64,000 bases of DNA from contig CM071570.1 of assembly GCA_036426205.1 (NCBI GenBank), forward strand, positions 73,038,838-73,102,837, read 5' to 3'. Shown here piece by piece: positions 33,946 to 46,130 of the stretch; the stretch's first letter is position 1, and the number at the start of each line of letters is the position of its first letter. The DNA comes from Ascaphus truei (Eukaryota; Chordata; Amphibia; Anura; Ascaphidae). The notes under the pieces are model-generated. The model was not told the DNA's origin. It was given only the letters and a program-made list of their open reading frames with translations, and searched no databases. Both the position numbers and the translations under genes were made by a program.

Positions 33946-34924
33946 ACAAACAATATACAGTATGCCCCAGCACATTATATATATCTTGTGTGTGTCAGTT
34001 AATCAGACATTTGAATTTTGTTCCAATTTTTAAAGATGTCACAAGTCAAAGAATAAAGCTTAATTCCATTACATTCATGAAGCCCCCCAATATCATTATC
34101 ATCGTCTTAATGGCTATCTACAGTATGCAGTATAACAAAGTAAATAGAAAATACATTCTTATGAACAATATCATCTTAAATAGATTTAATTGAGGTAACT
34201 CAATTTATACCTACTAAATGAAAAAAGGACAAGCTTAATTTACAAACACTTTATTTCCAATACTCATATGTGTTATACCATATCATATCATATATTGATT
34301 AAAGTAATGTGAAAATCATATGCGCATATTTAATATAGAAACGAAATAACTTGTGTATCATCCAATTCATGTGTTTTGTATTATTATAAAGTGATATATT
34401 AGACCTAAAATCCTTAATTATGTGCCATATTGCATATTGAAATATGTAATTTTATACTTTAAATTAATTGTATCACTTCATAGTTCTCAGCACCATATAT
34501 AAAATGTCAAGTGAAGTTTAAAAAAATCTAATTTCAATAGCGTGAAGAGGTAAAAAAAAGTTAAATTGTACCCTAATTTCAAGTATTATAATTTAACATA
34601 CCATTATTGTTAAATATATCTATTTATAACATGTGATATGCCTATTTGTCTACTACAGAGCTCCGTTAATATCTAATTTAATTAAAAGACTTCAACAATT
34701 TCTATAACCATTATTCAAAAAAATATTCAAATAAAGAAAAAGAGATGTGAGACAATACAAATGTCTATTAATACAAGTACCATAATATTAATGTGATTAC
34801 AATAAAAAAGTATTGTGCAATAATATGTCCAAAATATTGTTCTAAAGAGCAATGGATATAACTTTGTAAGAGAACAAACAACATGTATAAATCCCTTAAC
34901 AGGTAATCAAATCCCATCACATAT

Positions 34925-35525
34925 TTCTATCCATAGTGCCTTTGTGGTGTACAGTATGCATTGAAATGCCCCTATGGCCAATTGAACAAATAATTAGAGC
35001 AATTAAACATCGCATTTCTGAACATCAAAGGGATATATGTATCTGAAGTGAGGAATCACCTGTAGCACAACATTTTACAAAAAGTGGGCATAGTATTTCA
35101 CAACTAAAATACTTTGTGGTGGCACATGTTGCCAGTCATCCTCATACAGTTCGGATGCCCCCTCTCTGGAAATCTATAAAAACAGGCTCAAGACCTATCT
35201 GTTTACCCAGGTATTTAATTAATAAACCACAACCTGTCTAGCATTTAATCGCTACAGTATCATCCCATCCTTTATTGTATCTTTCCTTGTGTTTGTTCTT
35301 GTTCATAACCTTAAATGTTTTCTTCTTTTTTCCCGTTTTGTAACTGTGAAGTGCTTTGAGTCCCATTGGGAGAAAAGCGCTATATAAATAAAGTTATTAT
35401 TATTATTATCCATGAGGAGGTACAGTAATAGACAGAAACGATTCCTACAAAGGGAAGCATATTAGATTCACAGACTGTGTACCATATTGCCTAAGGGTAT
35501 GAATGAACAATACTATTTAACTTGC
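34925..35525 (+). pseudogene. GIY-YIG endonuclease remnant of the inverted-arm PLE
   Basis: The plus strand near 34990-35110 encodes RAIKHRISEHQRDI, then after a stop SPVAQHFTKSGH, the helix and His-containing part of a PLE GIY-YIG domain. After an intervening LINE fragment (about 35120-35410), 35418-35525 encodes RQKRFLQREAYWIHRL and a GMNE segment. That is the end of the domain with its conserved Glu. Stops and the LINE insertion make it a pseudogene. The reverse transcriptase part is absent. Confidence 0.65.
35120..35410 (+). mobile_element. 3' end of a LINE inserted into the PLE coding remnant
   Basis: The piece encodes a short C-terminus (LKTYLFTQVFN), then an untranslated part with gaagtgctttgagtccc and gagaaaagcgctatataaat. 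It ends in a short (TTA)n run, a known way for CR1/L2/Rex-type LINEs and their SINEs to end. It interrupts the GIY-YIG remnant, so it inserted later. It is strongly 5'-truncated. Confidence 0.65.
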
Positions 35526-35766
35526 TTTTTATGAATAATACTTCACCAAGTGACCCTAATGGCCTATCTACAAATTGTATATGTTGACCCTTTGTACTAA
35601 GGAAGTCTGTTATATCCCACTTGACACTATCCTATAAGATTGGTAGGCAGAGGATATATGCCTTCATGGAAAGACAAAGTTGTGGGATGGCCAACCTAGG
35701 CACTAAGTACTTTGTATATATACGTTGATGCAGCTGTGTCATGCCACTCTGGAGTATTATGTCTAA
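35526..35766. other. 3' part of the PLE, non-coding
   Basis: AT-rich sequence between the end of the GIY-YIG remnant and the MITE, probably PLE 3' untranslated sequence. A stretch of this same part continues after the MITE and solo LTR. Confidence 0.4.
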
Positions 35767-36103
35767 GGCTACGATTATACCAGCTCCGGCTGGGCGTGCG
35801 CGCGATCCGGTGATGTCATGAATGCGATCCAGCAAAGCGGCATGTGAACTGCAGGCAGGAGGCAGCCTAAGGAGACAGGGAGGCGTGGCCGTGAGCAGAT
35901 CGCCCTCATTGGCTGAATCGCTCATGTGCCGCGGCTGTCACCTGCTGAGAACAAAATCCCAGGTCTGTTCTCCTGTCTGCTGCCCTGCAGTTCCAGTCTG
36001 TGTGCGTGTTGAGCTAGGTATGTACACATTCATTGTATTGTACCAATTTGTTATTGAGCCTCGCGGCGTCGCACCGTCTGCAGGTTTCTGTATAATCACG
36101 GCC
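35767..36103. mobile_element. PIF/Harbinger-type MITE
   Basis: The ends ggctacgattataccag and, inverted, ggccgtgattatacaga are similar terminal repeats, and TAA is duplicated directly outside (35764-35766 and 36104-36106). A 3-bp TWA duplication with ends starting GGSC fits PIF/Harbinger. The interior is GC-rich and encodes nothing credible. Confidence 0.7.
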
Positions 36104-36227
36104 TAAGATAGATCCACTCTACGGAACTAGTGTTAGGCACCTTCTACTAGGGAGGCCTATTGGATCTTCCTCCCCTACAGTACATTACTACTTGAGTCGA
36201 TATATAAGTGACTACAGGTATAGCTAC

Positions 36228-37268
36228 TGTGACGATTCAGGGGATTCCTTTCCCTTCTTTTCCCTCTGTCCCATCTCCTGCCAATCCCTCTACCCTTTCC
36301 CACTCCTGTCCCGTTCCGTCTACCTCTCCCCCACTACCTCAGCGCATGCCCCGCAGGTTTCGCGCGGCCCCCGAGCCCATGCAGTGCCGCTCCCGGACAC
36401 CCGCTGTGCCCGCGGCTAGTACCTCACCTTCCCTGGTTGCTCCGTCCGCTCCTCTGCCTTCCTCCAGCGGGGTGCTCGCGGCGCGGCCTGGTGGCACGGC
36501 CTGTGCGTGCGCTCCCTCTGCTCGCAGAGGGCGCGCGCACACGCTCCTCCGGGTCCTGTCGCCCTTCTGCTCCCTCCTCTCAGTCCCTGCGGGCCATCTC
36601 CCTGTCACAGCCTGTGTGCGCGCACCCGCAACTTACAGAGGGCGCGCGTACACGCTTCTCTTGTTTAGCCTGTCACGTTCCTGACTCCTCCTCCCAATCC
36701 CTACAGGCCATTCCCCTGACTGCCCCTTCTGTCTCCTCCTCTTCTCTCCCTGACCTATCTCTCACTTCTCTCTCTGCTCCTCCCCTCTCTCCTATTGGTG
36801 TGTCTCCCTTTATAACCCGTCTGTCCACTTCTTCCTCGCTCTGCATAGTTCCTGTTTCCCTGTGTGTGCTGACCTATGCTGTGCTCCTCTGTGTCACTGC
36901 TGTATCCTGCTCCTGTGTTTACCTTGGATTTCCCTGGCTTTTGACCCCTGCTTGTCCTGGACTACTCTGCTCTCTGGTACCCCTTGAACCTTGCTACGAA
37001 CTCTACCTCGCTACCCTCTGGCATCCTTGGACTTGGCTTTGTACCCTGATGACTCTACCCTCTGGACACCTGGACATTGGCACACGGACACGACCATTCT
37101 TACGCTTACACCATCAGACGTTGCAAGTATATCTAACAACTCTTTCTACAGGCCCAGCAACGCTATACCACACTCCGGCTTTCTCCCACTGCTGTGGGTG
37201 TGTGGTGTAATACCGTTCCCACCTCAGTGCTGGGGTCTTGCCAGGTCTGCGGGCGTACAGGCGTGACA
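36228..37268. mobile_element. Solo LTR with 5-bp target duplication
   Basis: The 1041-bp unit begins TGTGACGATT and ends GGCGTGACA, flanked by the 5-bp direct repeat gctac (36223-36227 and 37269-37273). TG...CA ends and a 5-bp duplication fit an LTR retrotransposon, probably of the gypsy or ERV type, reduced to a single LTR. It has a pyrimidine-rich body and two similar GC-rich segments (gagggcgcgcgcacacgc near 36527 and gagggcgcgcgtacacgc near 36637). Overlapping Pro/Ser-rich frames are compositional. Confidence 0.8.
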
Positions 37269-38465
37269 GCTACGTACCCTATTTAGATTCCTCCCTGGGA
37301 GTAAGTGTCTCCTAATAGAAGGATAATATATTATTTCCACATAAATTAAGAAAACGGTTGTTGCTTATGATGCGTTCTCTGATATCCGTTATATGGATTT
37401 AATTTTGTAAAATTTCCCATTACATCTAAATTAAAGAAACTTTTAAGTATTTAAAAAAAATTAGATGGATTAATAGCCTACATTTGCTCTTTTACAAAAT
37501 TATATCCATTGCACTTTAGAAGAACATTTTGTACATTTAAGTGTACAATATTTGTTTATTTTGATCTCATCAATATTATTCTTATATTACAGATATTTGT
37601 ATTGTGTCTCACATCTCTTATTCTTTAATTGAATATTATTTAGAATTGTTGTGATTATATATATAGATTATTATTGTGAAGTCTTAATTCTTAAGTCTTT
37701 TAATTAGGTAATTATAGTTCCCCATTTTCTTAAAAGTATCTCCATACTAGAGAAGATATTATCGGAGCTCTGTAGAACCAAATAGACATATCACTTGTTA
37801 CAGTATATATAGATCTATTTAACAATAAATGGTATGTTAAATAATAATACTTGCAATTAGGGTGCAATTTAACTTTTATTTACCTCTTCAGGCTATTACA
37901 ATTAGATTGATGTTTTAGATATGGTGTGGAGAACTATGAGGTGATACAATTAATTTGAAGTATAAAATTACATATTTGAACACACAATATGGCACAGAAT
38001 AACAGATTTTAGTTACAATACATCACTTTATAATAACACAAAACAAATTAATTGGATGATAGACAAGTTATTTAGTTTCTATAATAAATATGACATATGA
38101 TTTTCATATGACTTTAATCAATATATGATATAACATATATGGGTATTGGAATTAGTGTTGTAAATCAAGAGTTTCCGCCCCCCCCCCCCCCCCATTTAGT
38201 AGGTATAAATTGAGATACCTCAATTCCTTCTATTAAAGATTATATTGTTCATAAGAATGTATTTTCTATTTACTTTGTTACACTGTACTGTAAATAGCCA
38301 GTAAGAGGATGATAATGATAAGTGGGGCTTTATGAATATGTATGGTGGAATGAAGCTTTATCCTTCAACTTGTGATGTAATCTGTGAAAATTGTTTAAAA
38401 ATGCAAATGTCTGATTAACTGCTACAGATAAAGGTGAATATAATATGACTGGGACATATGTTGTT

Positions 38466-38512
38466 TGTTCCACCTCATGAAGGGAACATCCCCAAAACGA
38501 TATGCATGTTTC
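38466..38512 (+). ncRNA. Degraded hammerhead-like motif, right PLE arm
   Basis: CTCATGA (38474-38480; CTGATGA expected) is followed by one extra A, a GGG..CCC stem II and AAAACG in place of GAAACG. It is the counterpart of the left-arm motif in opposite orientation. Both core elements carry substitutions, so it is probably inactive. Confidence 0.45.
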
Positions 38513-38525
38513 TGCCTGCAAAAGA

Positions 38526-39229
38526 AAATATTAGAGATGAAAATGTTTAAAAGACATGATCCATATTGATTGCGTCGGAACTTCCTCAATTACACTAAGA
38601 CCTACCGAAACACTGTAACTTAATTAATTCCATCATTATCTGTCAATTGTTTTAGGTATACCTGCACCTCGTTTAATTTAAAATAAAAAGCATTGATGTT
38701 TCATGCCAACTTAGACAATCAACAAAAGCCATCAAATGTCTGTAAACAGGGCTTCTGACAAGAAGGAATAGCTGCTCCCATTACACACGGGTCAGCGTTG
38801 CATAGTGCTACATATCTCAAATATGCTGGTCATTGCAGAGGAACACTGTCGTGTTTAACATACCTGAAAGACAGTGCAAGAACTGAATACTTTCACTCCA
38901 AGCTGTAGTGGGAGTTTCCATTTCACGGTGAGTAAAACTAAACTCAGAGGCTATGGCCGGGATGACCTAAACACTGATGTGGGGTTAACTGCTATTGACT
39001 TGAATGGCAAGGGCTTTTAAGCACATCTGCGATTAGTGAATCTTCACCTAAGTCCCTGATTCACAAAGGTCTAATCCATTCAAATCAATTGTAGATTTCT
39101 GACAATAAAAGTCTGACCAGCCAATTCTAACCAAAAACATCTATCTTTCTATCAAACAATTTACCAATGCTAAACTAATAGTCCCGATTAAATGTAGAGA
39201 AGAAGGTTAAAGTGCTTTATTTTAAAAAA
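38526..39229. other. Non-coding, nothing recognised
   Basis: AT-rich sequence without clear repeats or exons. Confidence 0.4.
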
Positions 39230-39330
39230 GCTGGGTTCCTCAGCTCTTCAAGGATCTGCCAGGGAACCTCCAAATACATATGCAAACGAAGCACAACCTT
39301 CTTAGAAAAAGTGCAAAATATGTATTAGGC

Positions 39331-39680
39331 CAGGGGTGCGCAAACTTTTGCTCCTGCGCCCCCTGCCTCTGGTCCCCCGGTGCTCGTGCTCCCCCCCCTT
39401 TCGCTCAGTGCGGCGTCAAATGACGCGCAAGATCATGTGACGTATGGCAACGTGCGTGTGACGTCACGCCACATGATCCCGCTGCGTCATTTGACTCCAT
39501 GTTGCCATGGAGACGCTTACAGACGCTGACTGAAGCAAGGTAAGTTGAGCTTCCAGAGGCCTCATGCGATCCCCCGGTATTTAATTTTAATGCCTTGGGG
39601 AAGAGCGTGGGGCCTCTGCAACCGCCCGTGCTCCCTCCCTCCAGAAAAATCTTGCACCCCTCCTGGGTTTGTGCCCACTG
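39331..39680. mobile_element. Short hAT element with 8-bp target duplication
   Basis: It starts caggggtgcgcaaactttt and ends gtttgtgcccactg (inverted: cagtgggcacaaac). The direct repeat tattaggc lies at 39323-39330 and 39681-39688. Ends and duplication size fit hAT, and the left end resembles that of the hAT element at 32034. At 350 bp it is a MITE-sized, non-coding copy. Confidence 0.88.
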
Positions 39681-40067
39681 TATTAGGCCAAAAGCCCTTA
39701 TTCTTACTTACCAGAAAAAAATTGAAGTACAGCATCAGAGGATAACAAGTGTTGGCAATAATATACTCACCACAGTTATGGACACAGTCCCCACACAAAG
39801 GCACCGGTATCTTGTGGGGCACGGAGTGGTGTTCAGTTGTCCCTCCATGGTGATAGCTTGTCAGGGGCAACCGGTTGGGATCCGCGTCTCAGGAACGTTG
39901 CAGCCGCCGGCCACAGCAGAGCTCCCCGCGCTCTGATCCTCCTGTGTACTTCCGGGTTCTCACGCCTAACACTGACGTCTAGCGTCTGACGTCAACAGCG
40001 TCATTACTGGTCACTTGCCAGAGAATCCTTGCAAATCCTTGTCTCTGTCCTCTGAATGAATGTACAG

Positions 40068-40132
40068 CGTCACCTAGCGAACCCTACGTGTTTCACTCAT
40101 TGCAAAAGCTTCATCAGGGGTTGGTGGCTGTA
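40068..40132 (-). ncRNA. Hammerhead-ribozyme-like motif of the minus-strand PLE
   Basis: On the minus strand CTGATGA (40117-40111) is followed by an extra A, a weak stem II (GCTT with GAGT, two wobble pairs), GAAA (40094-40091), a tiny stem III and U-A as the cleavage-site bases. Stem I pairs AACCC with GGGTT next to the core and CACC with GGTG beyond a 5-base bulge. These stem I sequences differ completely from those of the motif at 24486 yet still pair, which supports a selected structure. Confidence 0.58.
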
Positions 40133-40453
40133 TCTCATCCTCACTCATATACCCTTACTAATAGCAGCAATTATTCAATTTAACAAAACTTTAAAGTGCA
40201 ATAATTTAAAGTGCAATGGGGAAAACATAATGATTTCATACATTAGAGATAATATAAGAGAATCTACATTTTTGTACTTAATAACACATCTTATATTAAT
40301 ATATCAATATTTATTAAAACAATATATTAGTTTAAAGATAAAAATGATTAATAATACTGTAAAACCAATCATAGATATTTAAAGGAAAGGGACAATATCT
40401 ACATGTTAATTTAGTCCCTTGGGTACCCTTGTATTCAAGTTGTAGATCCATTG

Positions 40454-41700
40454 TTATTCTTTTTGCATTAGTATTCTATTTCGATCTCCCCCTCTAATAT
40501 TCGGGGGTACTTGCTCTAAGCCAATAAATTTGAAATGTGTTAAATCACAATCGTGATTTAATAGAAACTGTTTAGGGAGATTAAGTAGTTTATTTTGTTG
40601 TAAATGGTTTTTTTTAGCTTTTTTTATGTTATTAACGTGTTCTTTTATTCTAATATGGAGTTCTCTTTTTGTTTTTCCTACATAATCCAGGCCACAAGCA
40701 CATGAGATCTTAAACACTATATATTTAGATTTACAATTTTGTTAGTTTTACTTGATGCCACAACAAATTCCTTTTTTGGATCCAAATATTTGCATATAAC
40801 ACAATTATTACATTTAAAATTCCCCAACGTTTTATTGGATAACCAATAAATCTGTTTTGCTTTTATTTCCAATAGGTTTTAAACTCATGTAAAGTTGAGC
40901 TTTCTTGTTACCTCTCTTGTTTCGGAACTTCTTTTTAACAACCTTGGGCTTAAAATGTTCTTAAGGGATAAAGACTTTCTAAAACATATTTTCGGTTTAT
41001 TAGCAACAGTACTACCTAATATCGGGTCCTCTTGGATGATTTTCCAATGTTTATTTATAGCTTTTTGAATTTTATAGTGCATTGGATTAAATTTAGTTAC
41101 AAACAGCGGATTATTATAATTCTGATAGCTCTTATTTTTATAATTTTTTTTATTATCTTTTCTCTTAAACAGTGTATTTCTATCTATCTCGCACATTCTC
41201 TTCAGTGCAGATTCTACCACTTTATGGTCATATCCTCTCTTTATAAACGTCACTCTGAGATCCTCTGCGTGTTGGACAAAACTATGATTTTGAGAATTGT
41301 TCCGTTTTAATCTTAAGAATTGTCCATAAGGAATGTTTTGGGTCCATTTAGTATGGTGATTACATTCAGGGCTTAAATACGTACAGGCATCTACTTCCTT
41401 AAAATATGTGCAAGTGTGTAAGTGCCCATTCTCGTGACTAATTTATTACTAACTGTGTGGATGAATTTAATGTTGAGATCATTCGTGTTTAACCAAATAA
41501 TAAAGTGATTTAATGAAGTAACGTCTCCTTCCCAAATTAATGTAACGTCATCTATATAGCGGCGCCATAATTAGCATTTATGCGACGCTATATTATTATT
41601 CCAAATGTTGAGGTGCTCCCAATGTGCCATACAAAGATTAGCTAAACTAGGTGCAAACGTGGTACCTATAGCTGTCCCCCATAATTGCATCTATCTATAT
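40454..41700 (-). pseudogene. Broken PLE reverse transcriptase/GIY-YIG gene
   Basis: Minus-strand pieces in order. Near 41690-41620 a frame reads GTTFAPSLANLCM, the PLE RT motif. Near 41575-41540 RYIDDVTLIWEGD contains the catalytic YIDD. 41253-40885 encodes a linker with ESALKRM and HWKIIQEDPILGS, matching the linker layout of the other PLE. 40717-40454 encodes CGLDYVGKT with the YVG core, IRIKEH, and RGGDRN, ending near the catalytic Glu. Stops and frame changes separate the pieces, and the N-terminus before the RT motif is missing. Confidence 0.75.
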
Positions 41701-42585
41701 TCGAGATTCCCACTGCTGATAAATTGGTGACATCATACAGTGATGTTGGTTGTCAAACACATTTAAACGAGTAGCAAGCTCCTACTTCAACTGAATCTGT
41801 TATTCATAAGCACATGACCAGTTAGGAAGGACTCATATGTTGGGTCATAAAAATGTATGACCAACTCACAATACACAATATGTATGTATAAATCAATGTG
41901 AGGAACCTTGAAAAATGACCCACACACTCCCACATTGGTTAGTCCTCTTATCAGTCAATGAAAGCTTCAGATCCCTAATAACAACAGAGGAGATGCTTCC
42001 CAATCAATCTTGGTCAGAATGTGAACTCCATTCACCGATGTTGAATGAAGCCAATCACTTCTGAGCGATAATAGGTTAATGACACGGCTGAACACATGGT
42101 GGACTGCAACAATGTTTTCACATTTGCTTTGGTATGACAATAAAAGCAGAATGCAGGGAAATGCATATATTTATCCCGATCGCATGGAGAAGACAGATAG
42201 TACAACACAATAAAGGCCCCATAACCATTCATTACATGTTCGCTCTGTGATCAGCAAGTAGGCACTACCTATTGAATCAGTCTACTAATTAGTGACAACC
42301 AACATGGAAGGCTTCAGATGTTCTCAGACAAACATAAACATAAAAAGCCTAATTAAACTGCAAGCATCAGGCTAGCGATTGCCAAGCAGGACAGATGTGC
42401 AGGATATTGAGAATTGCACTGCCAGATAACAGAAGGTATGTTTTCCTGTCATAATGCAGCTTTAAACTGCAATGCAATTTCCATGCAAATCCTGTTGATA
42501 AATTCTTATTCTCCTATATTTACTACCCAGAACCTGATGAAGACCAGGTTTTTATAAGTCATTGCTCCTGAGTGCTAAAAAGCCA
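41701..42585. other. Non-coding, nothing recognised
   Basis: AT-rich sequence with short frames. A phrase cctgatgaagaccagg near 42533 resembles the first half of the PLE hammerhead motif, but no GAAAC partner is seen. Confidence 0.35.
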
Positions 42586-42693
42586 TTAGGATATATATAT
42601 CTATTTTATATATTATATCTATATAGATATTTATTATTATATATTTATATATTATATCTATATAGATATTTATATCTATATATATATATCTCA
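42586..42693. repeat. AT microsatellite with nested palindromes
   Basis: Variants of tatatctatatagatattta repeat in direct and inverted form. No other content. Confidence 0.8.
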
Positions 42694-43017
42694 AAAGCAA
42701 GCCTGCAACAGACTAAATGAATAACAAGGGAACCAAAATCAGTAGAATCGCTTATAGAAAATAGTAACAATAGGATACTGACGGTTCTAGGAATCAAGCA
42801 TATGTGGAAACAAAAATAGAGAAAAAGTATCCCACGTAAAGCACTCTGGTGTACAAAAGTATAACAAATTTATTAAAGACACATCACATAACATGCAAAC
42901 ATAATAAAATCACTCTCACATACCTCAAATAGTGTGGAAAAGCAACCACAGGCAACCTATAATAATAGTGGGGACCAAAGCTAAAGCCAGAAAAATATAA
43001 TCGTAGTAATGGTCTAG
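42694..43017 (-). repeat. Probable PLE 3'-end remnant
   Basis: On the minus strand the phrase ctttaataaatttgttatac and the preceding ttgtacaccagagtgc resemble 3' tails of amphibian PLEs. No coding or hammerhead core is visible. It is the last sequence before the large duplicated block. Confidence 0.3.
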
Positions 43018-43510
43018 TAAACCGAGGAACTGCTGTATATAATAATTTAAAAGTTAGTACGTAAATGTATCGGGGGAGATGGGTGTGAGACCCTGTCTCA
43101 ATAATAACAGGTGTAATTGTTGTGGTCAGGAATCATCGAAAAGTATTTCCAGGAGCCCCTAGTCTCGGGAGAGTACCATTCATAGGACAAGAATTCCCAT
43201 CTTGACAATCGGGTCTTAAGATAACGACCCAAGCAAAGAGCCTTGGTACTGATTAAGGAGAATGAGAATTCAGTGGGTCAGAAACAGAAAACGCCAGAGT
43301 AAGGAAGTGGCTATGAAAACATCACTGAGCAAATATGTCAAGCCGGCAAACAAAAGAAGACTTCACAGGAGATCCTTAGTTAATGGACTGGAGACGCTAA
43401 AGTGTCGAAAATTGCAATAATTATGTCAATCATATAGATATGTCTTACCCGTTGTTGTAGAATGTTTCGGGTGGTGGGGTATGGCAACTGGAGTGATTAT
43501 ACGTAGTATA
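43018..43510 (+). pseudogene. Second copy of the transposase C-terminal part
   Basis: Corresponds to 11530-12007. Only the last exon-like block is included, because the duplicated block starts inside the MITE end at 11530-11550. More frame breaks are present than in the first copy, for example in the region equivalent to FLLDNDPKH. Confidence 0.75.
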
Positions 43511-45589
43511 AAACATAATTGTATTTTACACTACATTTTTTTTGTGAATCTTCTAGATTCAAGTTCTGTACAGCAGACACAGTATAACTTTCTGCATAAA
43601 AAGAATATCTGCGCGTCAACAATAGGAGATAATCTTCTGCAATCAGTGAGTCATTCCTGAAGCGCTTAATGCCAAGGGATAGTATAACACTATAAAATTC
43701 CAATTTTCCCAGTTTTTTCCGGTTCCTTAACCAAAAGATGAGATAATTGTTGATATAGCATCCAGAGGCCACTTAAACACCTAACTGTAGCTAAACCCTA
43801 AGAACAGTTCTCAGATTTATTATAAGGTATTCTTTCACATTTCAGGAAACAGTCGGAACTACAATACATACTGTAGATAGCATTTTCCATTGAGCTACAA
43901 TGTTGTTATGTCAGAGAGAAAGAACTCCCATTTACGTAGTGTTACAGTACTGTAAACAGTGTCATCGTTCATAAAATCACGATTATGTGTTTTTATAGAA
44001 ATGTAGTTTAGTATAATAATTTTTTAAATATACTGTTAATAATATATTTTTCTGTCTATATAGTTATAACAGTATGATACTGATGTGTGGCTTCGAGCAG
44101 GCCACTTCACCCCTACTGTAGCTAAACTGTAAGCACTAAGCACGGTTCTCAGGGGAGCTTGAAGCGTTTAAGGATTTATTATATGTTTCAAGTTCCTTAA
44201 ACCGTTTATAAAGGTTAATAATCCCCTTGTTTTTCTGTTTTCAGGTGCTTAACAAAAGGTGAGATATTCATGTTGTGAAGTGGATTTAGTTGCCACTTTC
44301 ACACCACTGTAACTAAAGGTATAATAATGTATACAGTTATAAAAGTCTTATAAGGTTATCGTATACTGTTACCTCTATGTGCCAGTATGGATAAAATATA
44401 AAAAATTTTGAAAAAGTAGAACCCCTGTTAGGCAGCGTAACTGTGAATGTCATTTGCAATACTTTTGGGATACCCATGTATTATTCAATGTGTGAAAAAT
44501 CCAACTAGTATAAAAGTGTGTCAATTAATTTCCATGGCTCTAATATTGTTGCCACAGCGATTACAATTTTTGATTTTAAATTAAAAAAATGACAGTTCCA
44601 CTATACTGCCTTGCAGAAAATAAAGCTTAAGGGGTGTGTCTATGCTGTCTATGTACTGTCTATGGAACGCATTAGTTATTCAATGTCATTATCAGTGTAA
44701 GCCAATTGGAATTGGAATTTCAGAGGAGGCGGAAAGAGGAGGGGCCAACGGGGGAGCCTACACATGAGGGAAAAGGCAGAAAATAAGTGAGAAGGGCATT
44801 GGCGCCACTGGTATTTCGCCCAGAGGAGAGTTTATGCTTTGGTAGAATCGCAGTGTGTGTGTGGGGGGTGGGGGGGGAAGGCGGGGCCACTTTGTCAATT
44901 CTATGCATGCATCCAGTAACAGTGTGCGCAAAAAATCCCACAAGCACTAATGTAAAACTAAATACTGTGCCGTTAATTTACAGAAGAAAGTAGTCACTTC
45001 GGCATTTGAATGTTGTTATTCTGTGAAACACTAAACAATAGTAGTATAAAAGTTACAATAATGTATACAGTATATATGTATGTGCCACTATGATTAAAAT
45101 ATAAATATATAAAAAAGCAGAAAACCCGTCGTTTATTGCAAGAGTCAACTGTTGCATTGAATTTGCAATGTTTTTTGGTAGCCAAATTTTATTCAGTGAA
45201 ATGCCCCTGTAATAAGGGTTGTAAATAATGTTATTATGCTCTAAAATGTATACAGTTATATCTCTATGTGCCACTATGATTAAATAAATGAAAAAATATC
45301 GTCAAAAGTATTAAAAAAGGTTGAAAATTGACGTCAATCGGACATCCAACGTCTGGCTAATGATGTGACAGCGGAATTATGTAAAATAATTGTGCGATTA
45401 TTACTGTTAGCCTATTAATAATCAGGAAAGAATAAAAGGATTACCGTACAGTATGCGCGGTTATGGAATGCATAGGCGGGTCATTTATGTAGACACATGT
45501 TGATTATTAGTAGCATATGCAGGTCATTGGAATGGCCAGTTATACTGCTACATTACTGTATTAATAACTTGGTACATTTATATTTACCT

Positions 45590-46130
45590 TGATTAGACAC
45601 CTTGAAAATTGGGTGCCAGTTGACCCAATGTTAATGCTTGGTTGGTTGCTGTAGGTAGTGTTGAGGCAGATATTGTTGGGAGCAGGTTCATCTTTGTTTC
45701 TGAGTGGTTCGGTGACATACTGATAATGTAATGGTATTATTGGGGCAGGCCTCAGGTTGGAGAGGTACTCGGGTGGAGGCAGATTGGAGGGAACTGGTTC
45801 CAGAAGGTCAGATTCCATCCCTGGTCCCGACAAAGCTCTTTCCTAAGAAAAGTTGCCAATTATCGAACATACCCATACACGATGGTGCAGTGCCCCCGAT
45901 CCGCCCTCTTGCGGAGACAGAGGTGTTCTAAATATAAAGAAATCATTCACGCTTTAAATTGTATCGAATAGAATTAATTCAACTCTTGGTGGTGTTTCTT
46001 GAGAATTGTAATCGTCAAAAATTATACTCATAGATGTCAGATTAGAGTTGACACGCTTATTTGTCCCGACTGGCATGGTTTTGCAATTACGATATCCAAA
46101 TAGGCATTGACTGCAAGCTGGTTTTGTTGT
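45590..46130 (-). pseudogene. Second copy of the forkhead-domain exon
   Basis: Corresponds to 14097-14630. The domain itself is broken by many gaps, but the C-terminal tail is open here for about 90 codons (SNLPPPEYLSNL, HYQYVTEPLRNKDEP) down to the same donor site. The two copies together show that the tail was once a Pro-rich coding sequence continuing to the splice site. Confidence 0.6.

Larger units (their letters stand above)
33893..38525 (+). mobile_element. Degraded Penelope-like element with long inverted terminal arms
   Basis: The left arm (33893 to about 34890) and right arm (about 37470-38525) are inverted copies. For example cagttaatcagacattt near 33998 and its complement near 38408, and gaacaatatcatctta near 34161 with its complement near 38240, occur in matching order. 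Between them lie coding remnants of a PLE GIY-YIG domain on the plus strand and three younger insertions: LINE 3' end, MITE and solo LTR. Inverted pseudo-LTRs are known for Penelope elements. Each arm holds a hammerhead-like motif near its outer end. The arms have diverged visibly, so the element is old. Confidence 0.65.
39230..41700 (-). mobile_element. Third Penelope-like element (minus strand), 5'-truncated and broken
   Basis: Read on the minus strand from about 41700, it begins inside the RT domain and continues through GIY-YIG (to about 40454), a hammerhead-like motif (about 40068-40132) and a GC-rich 3' segment to about 39230. The 3' segment is interrupted by the hAT element at 39331-39680. 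The protein pieces are clearly different from those of the PLE at 22551-23948, so it is another family. Frame breaks show it is not functional. Confidence 0.7.

Noticed and set aside
42520..42560. Further hammerhead motif at cctgatgaagaccagg
   Set aside because: Only the CTGATGA half is present; no GAAAC follows at a suitable distance.
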